A program made the translations under genes and the position numbers. The notes under the pieces were generated by a model, which worked only from the letters and a program-made list of their open reading frames with translations, did not search any database and was not told the origin of the DNA. This document shows positions 34,883-44,215 of a stretch of DNA of 64,000 bases, piece after piece. Within the stretch, counting starts at the first letter, position 1; every line of letters begins with the position of its first letter. Source of the stretch: Tunicatimonas sp964551335 (GTDB taxonomy: Bacteria; Bacteroidota; Bacteroidia; Cytophagales; Cyclobacteriaceae); contig CAZKCO010000030.1 in assembly GCA_964551335.1 (NCBI GenBank), positions 21,806 through 85,805 on the forward strand, in the 5' to 3' direction.

Positions 34883-36250
34883 TCAAGTATCTCGCTCACC
34901 TGAAATCACTTGATCCATGAAGCGTTGCTCTCCGGCCACCTGCGGCATGTGGCATACTTCTTTTCTTCCGAACCACTGGTAGCGATGACGAGCTACCCAC
35001 CCGTACACTGTATCGCGGATGGGTACCGGTATCAGGATGAATGCGTACAGCAGCGGCCAGAGTCCGCTTAGGTGGCGGGTAATTCTGAGTGCAGCACTAC
35101 TACGAAGATAAAAGCGATCATTTTCAATCAGGACAATTGTGGACAAATTAGAAGGTGCCGCGTATTGATTAAGTAACTGCTGACCTATCCTGGATTGCAG
35201 GGAGGCAAACTGAAAACGACCGGCCGGGTCCCGGTCTAGCACAAAGCTAACCGAGGCATCGCAAAAATTACAAACCCCGTCAAATAGAACCACAGCCGGT
35301 TCGGATGCCTGAGCAGCAGGCACTGCTTCGTTAACTTGGCCACGTTTTACCAATCGCTGTAGCCAGGGCCCAAGTTTTTCTACCTCAAAAAACGGGAGAA
35401 AGATTAGACCCGTCATGTGGTAACGGAAACGAATGCCCATGATAAAGAAGATACCCCAGTGCATCAGCCAGGTAAGCACTGCCCACACCATTCCAACACG
35501 CCGACCAGCCAGGGCGAAAGGGGCACCTAGCTCAATGATCATTGTTCCTAAGCCCATAATCAGGAAAATTTCGGTATGGGGATAAAGCCACTCGAACAAA
35601 GGTTCCGCTTCACCGCCTAATAGTACTTTCCGTAAGGCATCTACTGCCACCTGCGAACGCATCGCCTCACCGCTTACCCACTCCCAGGCTAAATCCCCAA
35701 ATACCTTCGCTACCCCTGAGAGGAAATAGGTAAGTACCGTTCCGGCACAGATAAGCTTAATTGGCCAGCCGTAGCGCCAATGGGCTGCCGCTTTCTTGGC
35801 CCCTGCCTTAGCTTTCTCCCAGGCATCAACGGATAAGGCATCAGCGGAAGCAACTAGTCCAATAATGAAAACATGCAACACTAACGCAATGCGGTTATGG
35901 TAGATCATGGTCCAGGAATTGCGGTAGCTCAGTAAAAAAAGCAATAGCAAGGCAAAGGCGGGGCCGCTCCACTTAAATTTCCAGCCCACAACGTAGGCCA
36001 CATTGAATAAAATAGTCACCAGTAGCAGTAGCGTGAATAGTCCCGGTGCCATTGGTTCGTACAGGATGTTGGCCAGTCCCACCGGCTCAAACATAGTCAC
36101 ATCAGAGCGCGATAGCTTCTGAAGCATCTCATAGCGAGAGAGAAGGTACCATAGGGCAAATCCGCCCGTGGCGATCCGTAAAATGGCAATACGTTCGGCT
36201 GGCGCCGGTTGAAACCAAAATTGTTGAAGTTTATGCGTTAGGCTATTCAT
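34883..36250 (-). CDS. HTTM-domain membrane protein fused to DCC (DUF393) thiol oxidoreductase
   Basis: A 455-residue fusion. Residues about 15-300 form a multi-helix HTTM (vitamin K-dependent carboxylase-like) domain opening RIATGGFALWYLLSRYEML. After a linker, residues about 320-440 are a DCC domain with VVLFDGVCNFCDASVSFVLD (CxxC at the start of a thioredoxin-like fold) and FASLQSRIGQQLL. HTTM-DCC fusions are known in Bacteroidota; their substrate is not. Its start overlaps the end of the 153-residue gene as ATGA, so the two are translationally coupled, and a TonB receptor gene lies just upstream. Confidence 0.85.
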   Translation of the reverse strand: MNSLTHKLQQFWFQPAPAERIAILRIATGGFALWYLLSRYEMLQKLSRSDVTMFEPVGLANILYEPMAPGLFTLLLLVTILFNVAYVVGWKFKWSGPAFALLLLFLLSYRNSWTMIYHNRIALVLHVFIIGLVASADALSVDAWEKAKAGAKKAAAHWRYGWPIKLICAGTVLTYFLSGVAKVFGDLAWEWVSGEAMRSQVAVDALRKVLLGGEAEPLFEWLYPHTEIFLIMGLGTMIIELGAPFALAGRRVGMVWAVLTWLMHWGIFFIMGIRFRYHMTGLIFLPFFEVEKLGPWLQRLVKRGQVNEAVPAAQASEPAVVLFDGVCNFCDASVSFVLDRDPAGRFQFASLQSRIGQQLLNQYAAPSNLSTIVLIENDRFYLRSSAALRITRHLSGLWPLLYAFILIPVPIRDTVYGWVARHRYQWFGRKEVCHMPQVAGEQRFMDQVISGERDT

Positions 36251-36708
36251 GGATTTGTCAGGTTTCGGGTGCTGAGTAATTTTTCAGAAATGGGTTCACG
36301 CTGATCATGTAAAAAGAAATCCTCGAAGTGGTACTTTCCTTTGACCAGTTCAATCCGTTGTAGCTTATCAAAGGGGGCATGCTTACTGTCTTCCAACCGT
36401 TTGACTACCCGGTCAATTAGCTCCTCGTGGCGGTCTTCCCTCACCATCTGCCGCATTTGGCGACGAACCTGGTTAAACCCACCGGTGCCGGCGTACTTGT
36501 AAGGAATAAAGTAACGATTCTGAAGGGAGTCGTACCCCACCACGTATGGCATAGAGTAAGTAGCTTTACGCTTGTGCGAAAACATGGGATAGTAGGACAA
36601 GGGAAAATCGTCGTTGGGTCTTTTTTCAAAGTTTTCATGTACAGGCCACATCAGGGTAACCAACACCAGGATACTAAAGGCAGTGGCAAAAGACTGGGAT
36701 GAAATCAT
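36247..36708 (-). CDS. Small membrane-anchored partner of the HTTM-DCC protein
   Basis: A 153-residue protein with one N-terminal hydrophobic helix (FATAFSILVLVTLMWPV) and a polar, basic, mostly helical remainder with PNDDFPLSYYPMFSHKRKA. Unrecognised, although a P(M/L)SYYPMF-type phrase is something I associate with genes beside HTTM proteins. A four-base overlap with the HTTM-DCC gene supports a shared complex. Expected location: inner membrane, soluble part outside. Confidence 0.7.
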   Translation of the reverse strand: MISSQSFATAFSILVLVTLMWPVHENFEKRPNDDFPLSYYPMFSHKRKATYSMPYVVGYDSLQNRYFIPYKYAGTGGFNQVRRQMRQMVREDRHEELIDRVVKRLEDSKHAPFDKLQRIELVKGKYHFEDFFLHDQREPISEKLLSTRNLTNP

Positions 36709-36815
36709 AACGAGCTAGGTTAAGGGGTAAAAAAACTATTTGCCCTTATGTCGTAAGCCGCTCGCTAATTGTAATTATGTGGGCCGAAATTTTTTCTAAT
36801 AAAGTGTCAGAAGTA

Positions 36816-39404
36816 CTAAGGTCTGGTCATAAGTGAAGCACTAAGCTGTACTCCAAAAAGGCGCGGCGGACCAGCGATAAAGGTTGGAATGCCAAAAGCT
36901 AATCCGGTATTTCCTGCATCAATCAGGTATTGCTCATCCAAAGCATTATTGGCAAAAAAGGCAACCTCAAGTTGCTGACTACGATTTCTAAATCCAGTAC
37001 GTACGTTTAATAATCCGTACCCAGCCTGTTCAATTCCTGTTTGGTTTTCTTCTTCAAAAAATACCGAAGACTGAAAGGTGTAGGTGGGACGAACAAACCA
37101 AGTTCCCCAATTCAAAAAAGAAAATGTTAAATTGGCTCCCACCGAACCGGAATGACGGGGTGTTAACCGGAAAGTATTTCCCGCCAACGTCTGCTCGCGC
37201 CCGTCTACGTCGGTATCATTAAAAGAAGCATGAATGAAGGCATAATTACCGAAAACTTGTAACGTTTTACTAACCCAGCCCTGCAATGAGGTTTCCAGAC
37301 CTAAAGCACGAGCGTTGCCTACATCACGGGTTTCAAAGACTAAACCATCGGATGAAAGGGAAGCTACCTGAGTTTGAAAGTCCCGATAATCATAGTAATA
37401 GGCATTGGCATCCCATTGCCAGCGGACCTGGCTTGCCAATAACTTGGTACCTAATTCGTAGCTCCAAACAATTTCATCGTTTAGCACGCTTACCTCTTGG
37501 CCTAGCACCTGAATCACGTTCGGACGGCGTCCACGGGAAATACTCCCAAAAATATTCCAGTATTCTCTCAACTGATAGCTGAGAGCAGTTCGGCCTACCA
37601 GTGAGAGAAACGATTGTTGGTGAGAAACTCGTCCTCGAGAGGGGGGGAAAAGATTGTTTGGTGGGTTCCGAAGCACAAAACTGAGAGTACCAAAAGTTTC
37701 TGAGTCTTGTGATTCAATGGCTCCGGTGATATTTTCGTAGGTTCCTCTTAAGCCTAGAGTCACATCAAGTTTTTCATTGACCGGATAGGTTCCGTCAGCG
37801 AATAGTTCTAAAGCATAGTTTCTTCCGAAGTTAGTTTGGCCCTCGCTATGTAAAGAATTGAGGGGCAAGCCGGCAAAGATGCTGAAAACTTGGGGAACAT
37901 CCGGGATATTCGAGACCAGATTAGCTTCACCTTCGGGTGAAACGAGCGACACCTCTGGCACCTGGGCTAGTAGTTCCTCAATATTCTCCGCCCCCGAAGA
38001 TTCAATAGAACCACGAATAGCTGGGGTGAACAAAGTGTATAGACTTCGTTCGTCGGTTTCTAACCTAAATTGCTGGGAGCCGTCTTCCCAAAAGAAGTTA
38101 ACACCTCCAAAGCCCGTGAATCCTGACGCATGTCGATAATTTCCTCTAATCTCTTGACTAAATTGTTTACCCAATGCTCGTTCGGAAAACCAAAGGGCAG
38201 GCGCTACCGTACCATCAGCGTCCAGTGATTCGTAAGCATCAAACTCCCGGTAAGCAGTTATTGATGTGATATCCACAGAGTTGCTCGCTGAATGATTTAC
38301 CAGTAGGGTCGTTCCCCATACTGTCCGGTCAATATACAACCCCTCTCCCCGCTCCATATCTGCAAAGGTAAACGGGCTGGTACCTCCACCGGTGGGTGCG
38401 TAGGTACCACTTTTGAAAGAAGTACCCGAAGGGGTATCTCTTTGGAAATTCACTATTAGATCCACTACGGTTTTATCACCCGGAATATAACGAAAGGAAG
38501 TACGTATCGCCTTGGTATCCTTCCCGTTCAGATTTCCGCCCGAGAGATTAGGAATATAGCCATTCCGTTGGTTTAGAATACCCGCGACGCGAACCATAAA
38601 CGTATCAGGCATGACCGGTACATTTACGTAGCCCGAAACCAGCCGCTGATCCAAATTGCCGTAGCCTAGCCGTAATTCTGCATCCACTTGGCGTTGGGGC
38701 TTATTCTGAATAAGGTGAATAGCCCCAATCTGAGCCCCTCTTCCGAAGAGAGTGCCCTGAGGACCTTTTAATACCTCCACCCGCTCTAAGTCGTACAACT
38801 CTACCGCTGAGCCCCGAGACTTACTGATGGAAACCCCATCCTGAAAAACGGATACCCGGGGTTCTAAGCGAGAATCACCGTCGTCGCTGGTAATGCCTCG
38901 TACGACAAAGCTCGGATTGTTAGGGCTTTGGAGTTGAACCTGCAAGCCCGGAATGTAGTCAGATAATGCGTTAAACTCATAAATATTGGTTTGCTTAAGA
39001 AAATCACCCTCTCGGGTAGTAAGAGCGATAGGTACCTCCTGAGCCAATTGGTCCCGCTTTTGCGCCGTGACTACCAAACCCTGCAGGGCCAAAGTATTCT
39101 CGGAGAGCACTGCTAAAATTTCGGTTATTTTATTTGGTGTAACCTCAACCTCCAACACCTGAGACACAAAGCCCACAAAGCTGATTTTGAGTTGATAGCT
39201 GCCAACCGGAATGTCTTGAAGCAGGAACCGTCCGGACGAATTGGTAGCCGTACCAAAGCGGGTATTTAGCAATTGCACACTCGCCCCTGGCACGCTTTCA
39301 CCATTTTCGGCACTGACCAAGCCACTGAGTCCGCCCGAAGATGGCTGCCCCCAGCCAGGAACAATACTGCTTAAACCGTAAACAAGAATCAGAGCCCACC
39401 GCAT
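36816..39404 (-). CDS. TonB-dependent outer-membrane receptor
   Basis: An 862-residue protein with a signal peptide ending near GWGQ. A carboxypeptidase-regulatory-like beta domain (residues about 25-105, SGLVSAENGESVPGASVQLL) is followed by a plug (RGITSDDGDS... ERVEVLKGPQGTLFGRGAQIGAIH) and a 22-strand barrel ending in a C-terminal SASLMTRP region. The TonB box is not clearly delimited. There is no SusD partner, so siderophore, metal or cofactor uptake fits better than glycan uptake. It is followed on the same strand, after 107 bases, by the small membrane protein and HTTM-DCC genes, suggesting a three-gene unit. Confidence 0.92.
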   Translation of the reverse strand: MRWALILVYGLSSIVPGWGQPSSGGLSGLVSAENGESVPGASVQLLNTRFGTATNSSGRFLLQDIPVGSYQLKISFVGFVSQVLEVEVTPNKITEILAVLSENTLALQGLVVTAQKRDQLAQEVPIALTTREGDFLKQTNIYEFNALSDYIPGLQVQLQSPNNPSFVVRGITSDDGDSRLEPRVSVFQDGVSISKSRGSAVELYDLERVEVLKGPQGTLFGRGAQIGAIHLIQNKPQRQVDAELRLGYGNLDQRLVSGYVNVPVMPDTFMVRVAGILNQRNGYIPNLSGGNLNGKDTKAIRTSFRYIPGDKTVVDLIVNFQRDTPSGTSFKSGTYAPTGGGTSPFTFADMERGEGLYIDRTVWGTTLLVNHSASNSVDITSITAYREFDAYESLDADGTVAPALWFSERALGKQFSQEIRGNYRHASGFTGFGGVNFFWEDGSQQFRLETDERSLYTLFTPAIRGSIESSGAENIEELLAQVPEVSLVSPEGEANLVSNIPDVPQVFSIFAGLPLNSLHSEGQTNFGRNYALELFADGTYPVNEKLDVTLGLRGTYENITGAIESQDSETFGTLSFVLRNPPNNLFPPSRGRVSHQQSFLSLVGRTALSYQLREYWNIFGSISRGRRPNVIQVLGQEVSVLNDEIVWSYELGTKLLASQVRWQWDANAYYYDYRDFQTQVASLSSDGLVFETRDVGNARALGLETSLQGWVSKTLQVFGNYAFIHASFNDTDVDGREQTLAGNTFRLTPRHSGSVGANLTFSFLNWGTWFVRPTYTFQSSVFFEEENQTGIEQAGYGLLNVRTGFRNRSQQLEVAFFANNALDEQYLIDAGNTGLAFGIPTFIAGPPRLFGVQLSASLMTRP

Positions 39405-39669
39405 ATAGTATTGATTAGCGCTATAAGTTATCGCTTTTTAGGTAGTCTTAATGAATCAGTGCGCATTTTTCTCAACCCAGCACAACTTAGTGGTGTGTAG
39501 TAGCAAAGGAGAAGATGCGAAGGTTGGATTCCTAAAATAATCTGACTCACTACAATAAATATGAGCTATTAAATTTTTATTCAGTAACAAATTAGCGGTT
39601 AAAAAATTATATTTCATGCTGGTAGACTAAATCCAAGATTTACGAATTAGTAGGTAGACACAACACAAT

Positions 39670-40716
39670 ATGAGAGTAGTTAACTTTGAAGAAATTATTA
39701 AGAGCGCCTGGAAAAACTATGATGCTTCCCGAGAGGTAGTTTCTGTAACCGACATCAGCGCCAAAGTTTCCACCAATCACGTGTTTCGGGTAAAACTGGA
39801 AAACGATGATATGGTCATCGGCAAGCTTTCCTACTTTGGGCAGTACGAACATTTTGTAGAGGATCATACACTGATCAACGCCCTAGCCAACAACCTGAAT
39901 GAGCCCTACGATCGCTTTTTGGCGCGCTCACTGATGAAAGGAAACAACCTCTACACATACAAATACACAAAAGGGAAATTAAGCGCCTGGGTAGTATTTT
40001 ATAATCCCATTGGAGTAAAAAAGAAATTACCCCGGATCCTCAACGAATTTCAAATCCGACGACTAGGGCAAGAAATTGCTAAGTTTCATAAAGCTTGTTT
40101 TAAGCTGAAAAATATTTTACCCCAGTGGTCAAAAACGATAGCTATTGATATTAACCATCTACTAAAAATCCTGGATTCTGAGGATGGCCGTTTTGAGCAT
40201 CGCATGCATACCGATGACATTCGTAAACAGTGTGAACTGCTATTTCAAAATATGGAAACGCTGGGAGCCAGTTCACTACCCGCCATTCCGGTGTTTGTAG
40301 ACTGGAATATTGGCAATTTCTCGGTGGATGAAGATTTCAATTTCTATTCACGCTGGGACTACGACTGGTTTCGTATGAGTTCCCGGGTAATGGACTTTTA
40401 TTTCTTCACTCGGGTTTGCTCCTCCATCGGTGACCGTACCAGCTTCAGCTACTTGATTGACCCGGTAATGGAAGAACGTTTTCTCTGGTTTTTAGAGGAA
40501 TACCATAGTATTTATCCTCTTTCCCGAGTTGAAATATTGTTCATTAAAGAAGCGTACCGGTTTTTTATTCTGAACTACGTAATCAAAAACGGAAGATACT
40601 TCTTTCACGAAATATACGCTTCACGTCTGCAGCACGAAGCCCACAGCACGTACTTTCCTGAGCTGGATAAAAAGTTTAACGCTGATAAGATCCTGGACAG
40701 ATTGAATATTTCGTAG
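39670..40716 (+). CDS. Aminoglycoside phosphotransferase-fold kinase-like protein
   Basis: A 348-residue protein with kinase-like N-lobe strands (NHVFRVKLENDDMVIGKLS). A catalytic-loop equivalent PVFVDWNIGNFSV keeps the catalytic Asp and the Asn five residues later but has Phe/Val where APH enzymes usually have His. The metal-binding Asp is in WDYDWFRMSSRVMDF. The substrate is unknown; homoserine/choline kinase-like small-molecule kinases share this fold. An HAD-superfamily gene follows 117 bases later on the same strand, hinting at a phosphorylation/dephosphorylation pair. Confidence 0.72.
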   Translation: MRVVNFEEIIKSAWKNYDASREVVSVTDISAKVSTNHVFRVKLENDDMVIGKLSYFGQYEHFVEDHTLINALANNLNEPYDRFLARSLMKGNNLYTYKYTKGKLSAWVVFYNPIGVKKKLPRILNEFQIRRLGQEIAKFHKACFKLKNILPQWSKTIAIDINHLLKILDSEDGRFEHRMHTDDIRKQCELLFQNMETLGASSLPAIPVFVDWNIGNFSVDEDFNFYSRWDYDWFRMSSRVMDFYFFTRVCSSIGDRTSFSYLIDPVMEERFLWFLEEYHSIYPLSRVEILFIKEAYRFFILNYVIKNGRYFFHEIYASRLQHEAHSTYFPELDKKFNADKILDRLNIS

Positions 40717-40833
40717 TTAAAGGCCTGTATATCAACGCACTACGTTTATTTAAAAACTTCTGTTTCCTTTTATTTCTTTACAGTTTACCTTTGGCATGTT
40801 GCCTCAACTACTTCTAACTTCTTAATTTATCCA

Positions 40834-41682
40834 ATGAACGTTCAACAATTTAAGTCCATAGCCGACCGGTATAAAGTCATATTTTTCGATGCTTTTGGAG
40901 TATTAAAAAATTACGAAGGCCTTATTGAGGGAGTTGAACAAACTATGAATTATCTCCACGAACGAGGTACTGGTTTTTACGTATTGACTAACGATGCCTC
41001 TCGTAGTCCAGCTGAGTTGGCCGAAAACTTCCAGCGCTATGGATTAACCGATATTACTCCTAAAAAAATTATTTCATCGGGCATGTTGGCCCGGGAATAT
41101 TTAAGTTATAAAGTAAAACGAGGTACCGTAGCCTATTTAGGCACTCCCGAGTCGGCTCACTACTTAGAAAGCTTAGAACTTAGAACAATTCCAATCAACA
41201 AGCTGGAGCTTTCGAGGGCCGAAGAAGTTGAAGCGCTAGTGTTTATGGATGACGAAGGGTTTACTTGGCATTCTGATCTTAATAAGGTGGTAAATCTGCT
41301 GCGCCGACGTAACATTCCGGTAGTGATTGCTAACTCCGATCACACCTATCCGGTCTCGAAAAACCAGGTAGCAATTGCAATTGGAGCGATAGCAGATATG
41401 ATTGAAGATCTGACGGGTAAGCAGTTTTTGCGGTTTGGCAAGCCAGATGCCCAAATGTTTATCTTTGCTTACGAGCATGTTCAGCCATTTCACCCGGTAG
41501 ACAAAAGTGAAATTCTGATGGTAGGAGATACTCTAGAAACCGACATCATTGGGGGAAATAAATTTGGCTTGGATACGGTTTTGGTACTTTCTGGAAATAC
41601 TGCCCCTCACTTGGCCGAACAAGCTATGCTTTCTACCGGCATTACTCCCACCTACGTTTGCGAATCCATTGCCATTACCTAG
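40834..41682 (+). CDS. HAD-superfamily (class IIA, NagD-like) protein with altered motif I
   Basis: A 282-residue protein. Motif I reads FFDAFGVL: the nucleophile Asp19 is present, but the second Asp, general acid/base in phosphatases, is Phe21. Motif II is LTNDASRS, motif III Lys is in FGKPDAQMF, and motif IV is MVGDTLETDIIGG. A C2-type cap lies between motifs II and III. A DxWGVL/DxFGVL motif I does occur in some HAD-IIA subfamilies, so this is probably lineage-typical, but ordinary phosphatase chemistry is doubtful. Neighbouring kinase-fold gene upstream. Confidence 0.85.
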   Translation: MNVQQFKSIADRYKVIFFDAFGVLKNYEGLIEGVEQTMNYLHERGTGFYVLTNDASRSPAELAENFQRYGLTDITPKKIISSGMLAREYLSYKVKRGTVAYLGTPESAHYLESLELRTIPINKLELSRAEEVEALVFMDDEGFTWHSDLNKVVNLLRRRNIPVVIANSDHTYPVSKNQVAIAIGAIADMIEDLTGKQFLRFGKPDAQMFIFAYEHVQPFHPVDKSEILMVGDTLETDIIGGNKFGLDTVLVLSGNTAPHLAEQAMLSTGITPTYVCESIAIT

Positions 41683-41726
41683 TTAAAACTGCTTACATTA
41701 TCCGTGAAAAACTATGATTGGTAATA

Positions 41727-42470
41727 TTAGGAAATTAGCTTTTCTAAAAAGTCTCCTACCCAGTATGCTAGAAAAGCAGCCGAGGCTCCTAACACTAACG
41801 TTTCCAGTACCCCTTTCCAACGATTAGTCTGGGTTACAACCGCTTTTAGCCAGCCAATACTGATAAATGCCAAAGAAGTAAGGAAGCAGGCAATAGCAAA
41901 TTCGTTTTCAACTGAATTTTCGGATAAATAATTGTATACGTAGATCAAAAGAGGAACAAAGCCGACCACAATAAACGAGATGAACGTGACTAATCCCATC
42001 GCGAAGGGAGACTTCTGTTCTTCGATCATCTCCAGTTCTTCCTTCATCATAATGTCGACCCAACGATCGCGATCTTCGGTAATTTTAGCAACTACCTGTT
42101 CCAACAACTCTCCCTCAAAACCCTTGGCCCGGTAAATCTCCCGGATCTCCTCCCGCTCGACTTCGGGCATATTATCTACTTCCCAATATTCTACTTTTCG
42201 GTGTTTAAGATAATTATCCCGCACGGATTTGGTAGATAGGTAGCTGCCAATAGACATGGAGAAACCATCGGCAAATAGGTTAGCATAGCCCAGGATTATC
42301 ACCACAGCTGGGCTAAGTTCAGCTCCGGCCGCTCCGGCTACTACAGCAAAGGTGGTAACACTACCATCAATGCCGCCGTAGACAAACTCCCCCAGATAAT
42401 CCTGAAATTTGCTCCAGGTGGTTTGGGCTCCGTGCAACTCGTTTTCGTCTCGGTGTATTACATCAGGCAT
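41727..42470 (-). CDS. VIT1/CCC1-family iron/manganese transporter
   Basis: A 247-residue membrane protein with the family opening GEFVYGGIDGSVTTFAVVAGAAGA (helix 1). GYANLFADGFSMSIGSYLSTKS forms helix 2, with the conserved metal-path Asp and Met. A cytoplasmic acidic helical domain (residues about 85-150, WEVDNMPEVEREE, many Glu) comes next, then three further helices. Family members export or sequester Fe2+/Mn2+ by proton antiport. It lies convergent to the HAD gene and alone on its strand. Confidence 0.92.
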   Translation of the reverse strand: MPDVIHRDENELHGAQTTWSKFQDYLGEFVYGGIDGSVTTFAVVAGAAGAELSPAVVIILGYANLFADGFSMSIGSYLSTKSVRDNYLKHRKVEYWEVDNMPEVEREEIREIYRAKGFEGELLEQVVAKITEDRDRWVDIMMKEELEMIEEQKSPFAMGLVTFISFIVVGFVPLLIYVYNYLSENSVENEFAIACFLTSLAFISIGWLKAVVTQTNRWKGVLETLVLGASAAFLAYWVGDFLEKLIS

Positions 42471-42628
42471 TTTGTTATCTGCTTATGCCCGAAAATAGAC
42501 AATAATTGACAGTCTCCCAGCCCAATGAGAAATTTGTAATTATTCTAAGTTGAATCGGTTTGGGTAAAATACGAGCTTTAGTTGGAGCTATAACCCAGCT
42601 ATTCTATTAAAATGCTTTCTTGAACTGT

Positions 42629-43981
42629 TTAGTGTAGCTCTTCCTTTAAGAAATCGATGCATAGGGCAGCCGACCAGGAGAAGCGGTGACTACCGTAGCC
42701 CTGCTTTTCTTTTCCGACAACATCTTTGATCGGGTCAAAGTACTCGTAGAATCCGTAGTGGCTAATGAGTTCCAATGATTCCTGCTTTAGCTGCTCCGCC
42801 AATTCATTATAGCCGTAGTGCTTCAGCCCGTGGTGCAGCATCCAGTTCATATTGATCCACACGGGTCCGCGCCAGTATTTTTTAGGATTAAACTTCTCAC
42901 TGGTCGGATTGTAGGAAGGACATAAATAAACTTCCTGGTCTCCATTACCACTGAAGGAAGCGCTATGAAGCCGGTCTACTAATTGCTCTACTTGTGCTGC
43001 TGAAGGAATATGGGCAAAAACCGGAATTAAGCCGGAAGAGGCTTCCATCTCAATTCGCTCGTCATTTACCAGGTCGTAAGCATCATAAATGCCAGTTTTA
43101 GCATTCCACAGTTTGTCGTTCATTGAGGCAATACTGAGCTCGTTCCAGGCATGCAGTTGGTCGGTTTTTTCGCCAATCAATTCGGCTAGCTCAATTAACG
43201 CCTGATTTGATTTGATGAGAATACAGTTGAATAAGGGATCTTGAATTACAAACGGACAGCGATCAAAGATTGCTTCTTCATTATAGTCGCACTTGCGGTA
43301 AATATCAATTAGGTGGATGTAGCGGTTATAGTCATAATCGGTAGGCCGATGCTCGGCATGACCGTTGTCCAGATCTTTGCGTTTGTAAGGTGGGATTTTT
43401 ATTCTTTCGAAAGTAATCTTTTCCATTGGCTCATCCCAGGTGGGCGAGTTATCAGTACCCGACTCCCAGGGATGCCGGATGTAGACCAGCCCTTCGTTAA
43501 ACGGATCGCGATTATCGTAGAAGTAGCGATGCATCTTCAAAATTTTCGGATACATCTCCTTGACAAAATTCAGGGCACGCACTTTATCCTGAGCATTGTT
43601 ATAAATATGTTGGAGCACGAAACCGTGTACCGGAGGCATGGTAATCCCGGAAGTCCTTTTGTTTTCGGGTGCATCAAATGAGCGCCAGGTTTCCCAAAAG
43701 TCCGAGCTCGGGAAATAGTTATAGTCAAATTCAGGGTTGAAGATGATCTGAGGTACCATCCCGTTAGCCCATTGTCCGCTAAACAACGAACGCAGTTCGG
43801 ACTCCGCCCGATCCATATTGTAATGCGAGTATCCAATCGCAATGAACCCAGCGTCCCAGTTCCATTGGTGCGGGTACAGGTTGGGAGCTGGTTTGGTGAA
43901 TTGACCGGTCCAGTTGCCGGCGAGTATTTCCTGGGCTTCCGCTACGAGCGTTTTGGCATCAACTAACTCAGTAGTATACAT
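42629..43981 (-). CDS. GH63-like glycosidase (mannosyl/glucosylglycerate hydrolase type)
   Basis: A 450-residue protein of the alpha/alpha-toroid clan GH-G. It has YPHQWNWDAGFIAIGYSHYN near the start, the usual Q.WDS..F pattern, WANGMVPQIIFN, and RHPWESGTDNSP with a likely catalytic Asp. It also has KYWRGPVWINMNWMLHHGL and a terminal GSHRFSWSAALC. This layout is that of compact mannosyl- or glucosylglycerate hydrolases. There is no signal peptide, so it acts in the cytoplasm, perhaps on a compatible solute or an imported disaccharide. It is divergent from the fucose operon across 234 bases rich in palindromes. Confidence 0.85.
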   Translation of the reverse strand: MYTTELVDAKTLVAEAQEILAGNWTGQFTKPAPNLYPHQWNWDAGFIAIGYSHYNMDRAESELRSLFSGQWANGMVPQIIFNPEFDYNYFPSSDFWETWRSFDAPENKRTSGITMPPVHGFVLQHIYNNAQDKVRALNFVKEMYPKILKMHRYFYDNRDPFNEGLVYIRHPWESGTDNSPTWDEPMEKITFERIKIPPYKRKDLDNGHAEHRPTDYDYNRYIHLIDIYRKCDYNEEAIFDRCPFVIQDPLFNCILIKSNQALIELAELIGEKTDQLHAWNELSIASMNDKLWNAKTGIYDAYDLVNDERIEMEASSGLIPVFAHIPSAAQVEQLVDRLHSASFSGNGDQEVYLCPSYNPTSEKFNPKKYWRGPVWINMNWMLHHGLKHYGYNELAEQLKQESLELISHYGFYEYFDPIKDVVGKEKQGYGSHRFSWSAALCIDFLKEELH

Positions 43982-44002
43982 GTTGCTTTGTCGTTTGAGT
44001 AA

Positions 44003-44191
44003 TCTGATAGTAGTTTGTTAATAGACGCTACTATCAAATAATTGTTCGTAAATTGTTGATAAATAGGTGTCTATCAGACAGTTTTATTAGTTAATGAAAC
44101 AACAAACCATAAATTATACCAGTCTAATAATAACATTTTGTTTTCTTCACCTTGAACTGACCCAAATAATATTTGTAGATTTATCAGACTG
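44003..44191. promoter_or_regulatory. Divergent control region with repeated palindromic operator-like sites
   Basis: The core is a 13-base palindrome TGTCTATCAGACA (44068-44080). Related half-sites are TCTGATAG (44003-44010), TTATCAGACTG (44181-44191) and, on the minus strand, TTATTAGACTGG (44119-44130). A separate 9-bp inverted repeat TGATAGTAG/CTACTATCA lies at 44005-44013 and 44028-44036. The layout fits a GntR/FadR-type regulator controlling both divergent units; no such regulator gene is in the window. The last half-site lies about 25 bases before the operon's first ATG, where the transcript probably starts. Confidence 0.5.
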
Positions 44192-44215
44192 TAATTCATA
44201 CTCAACCTTAACACT

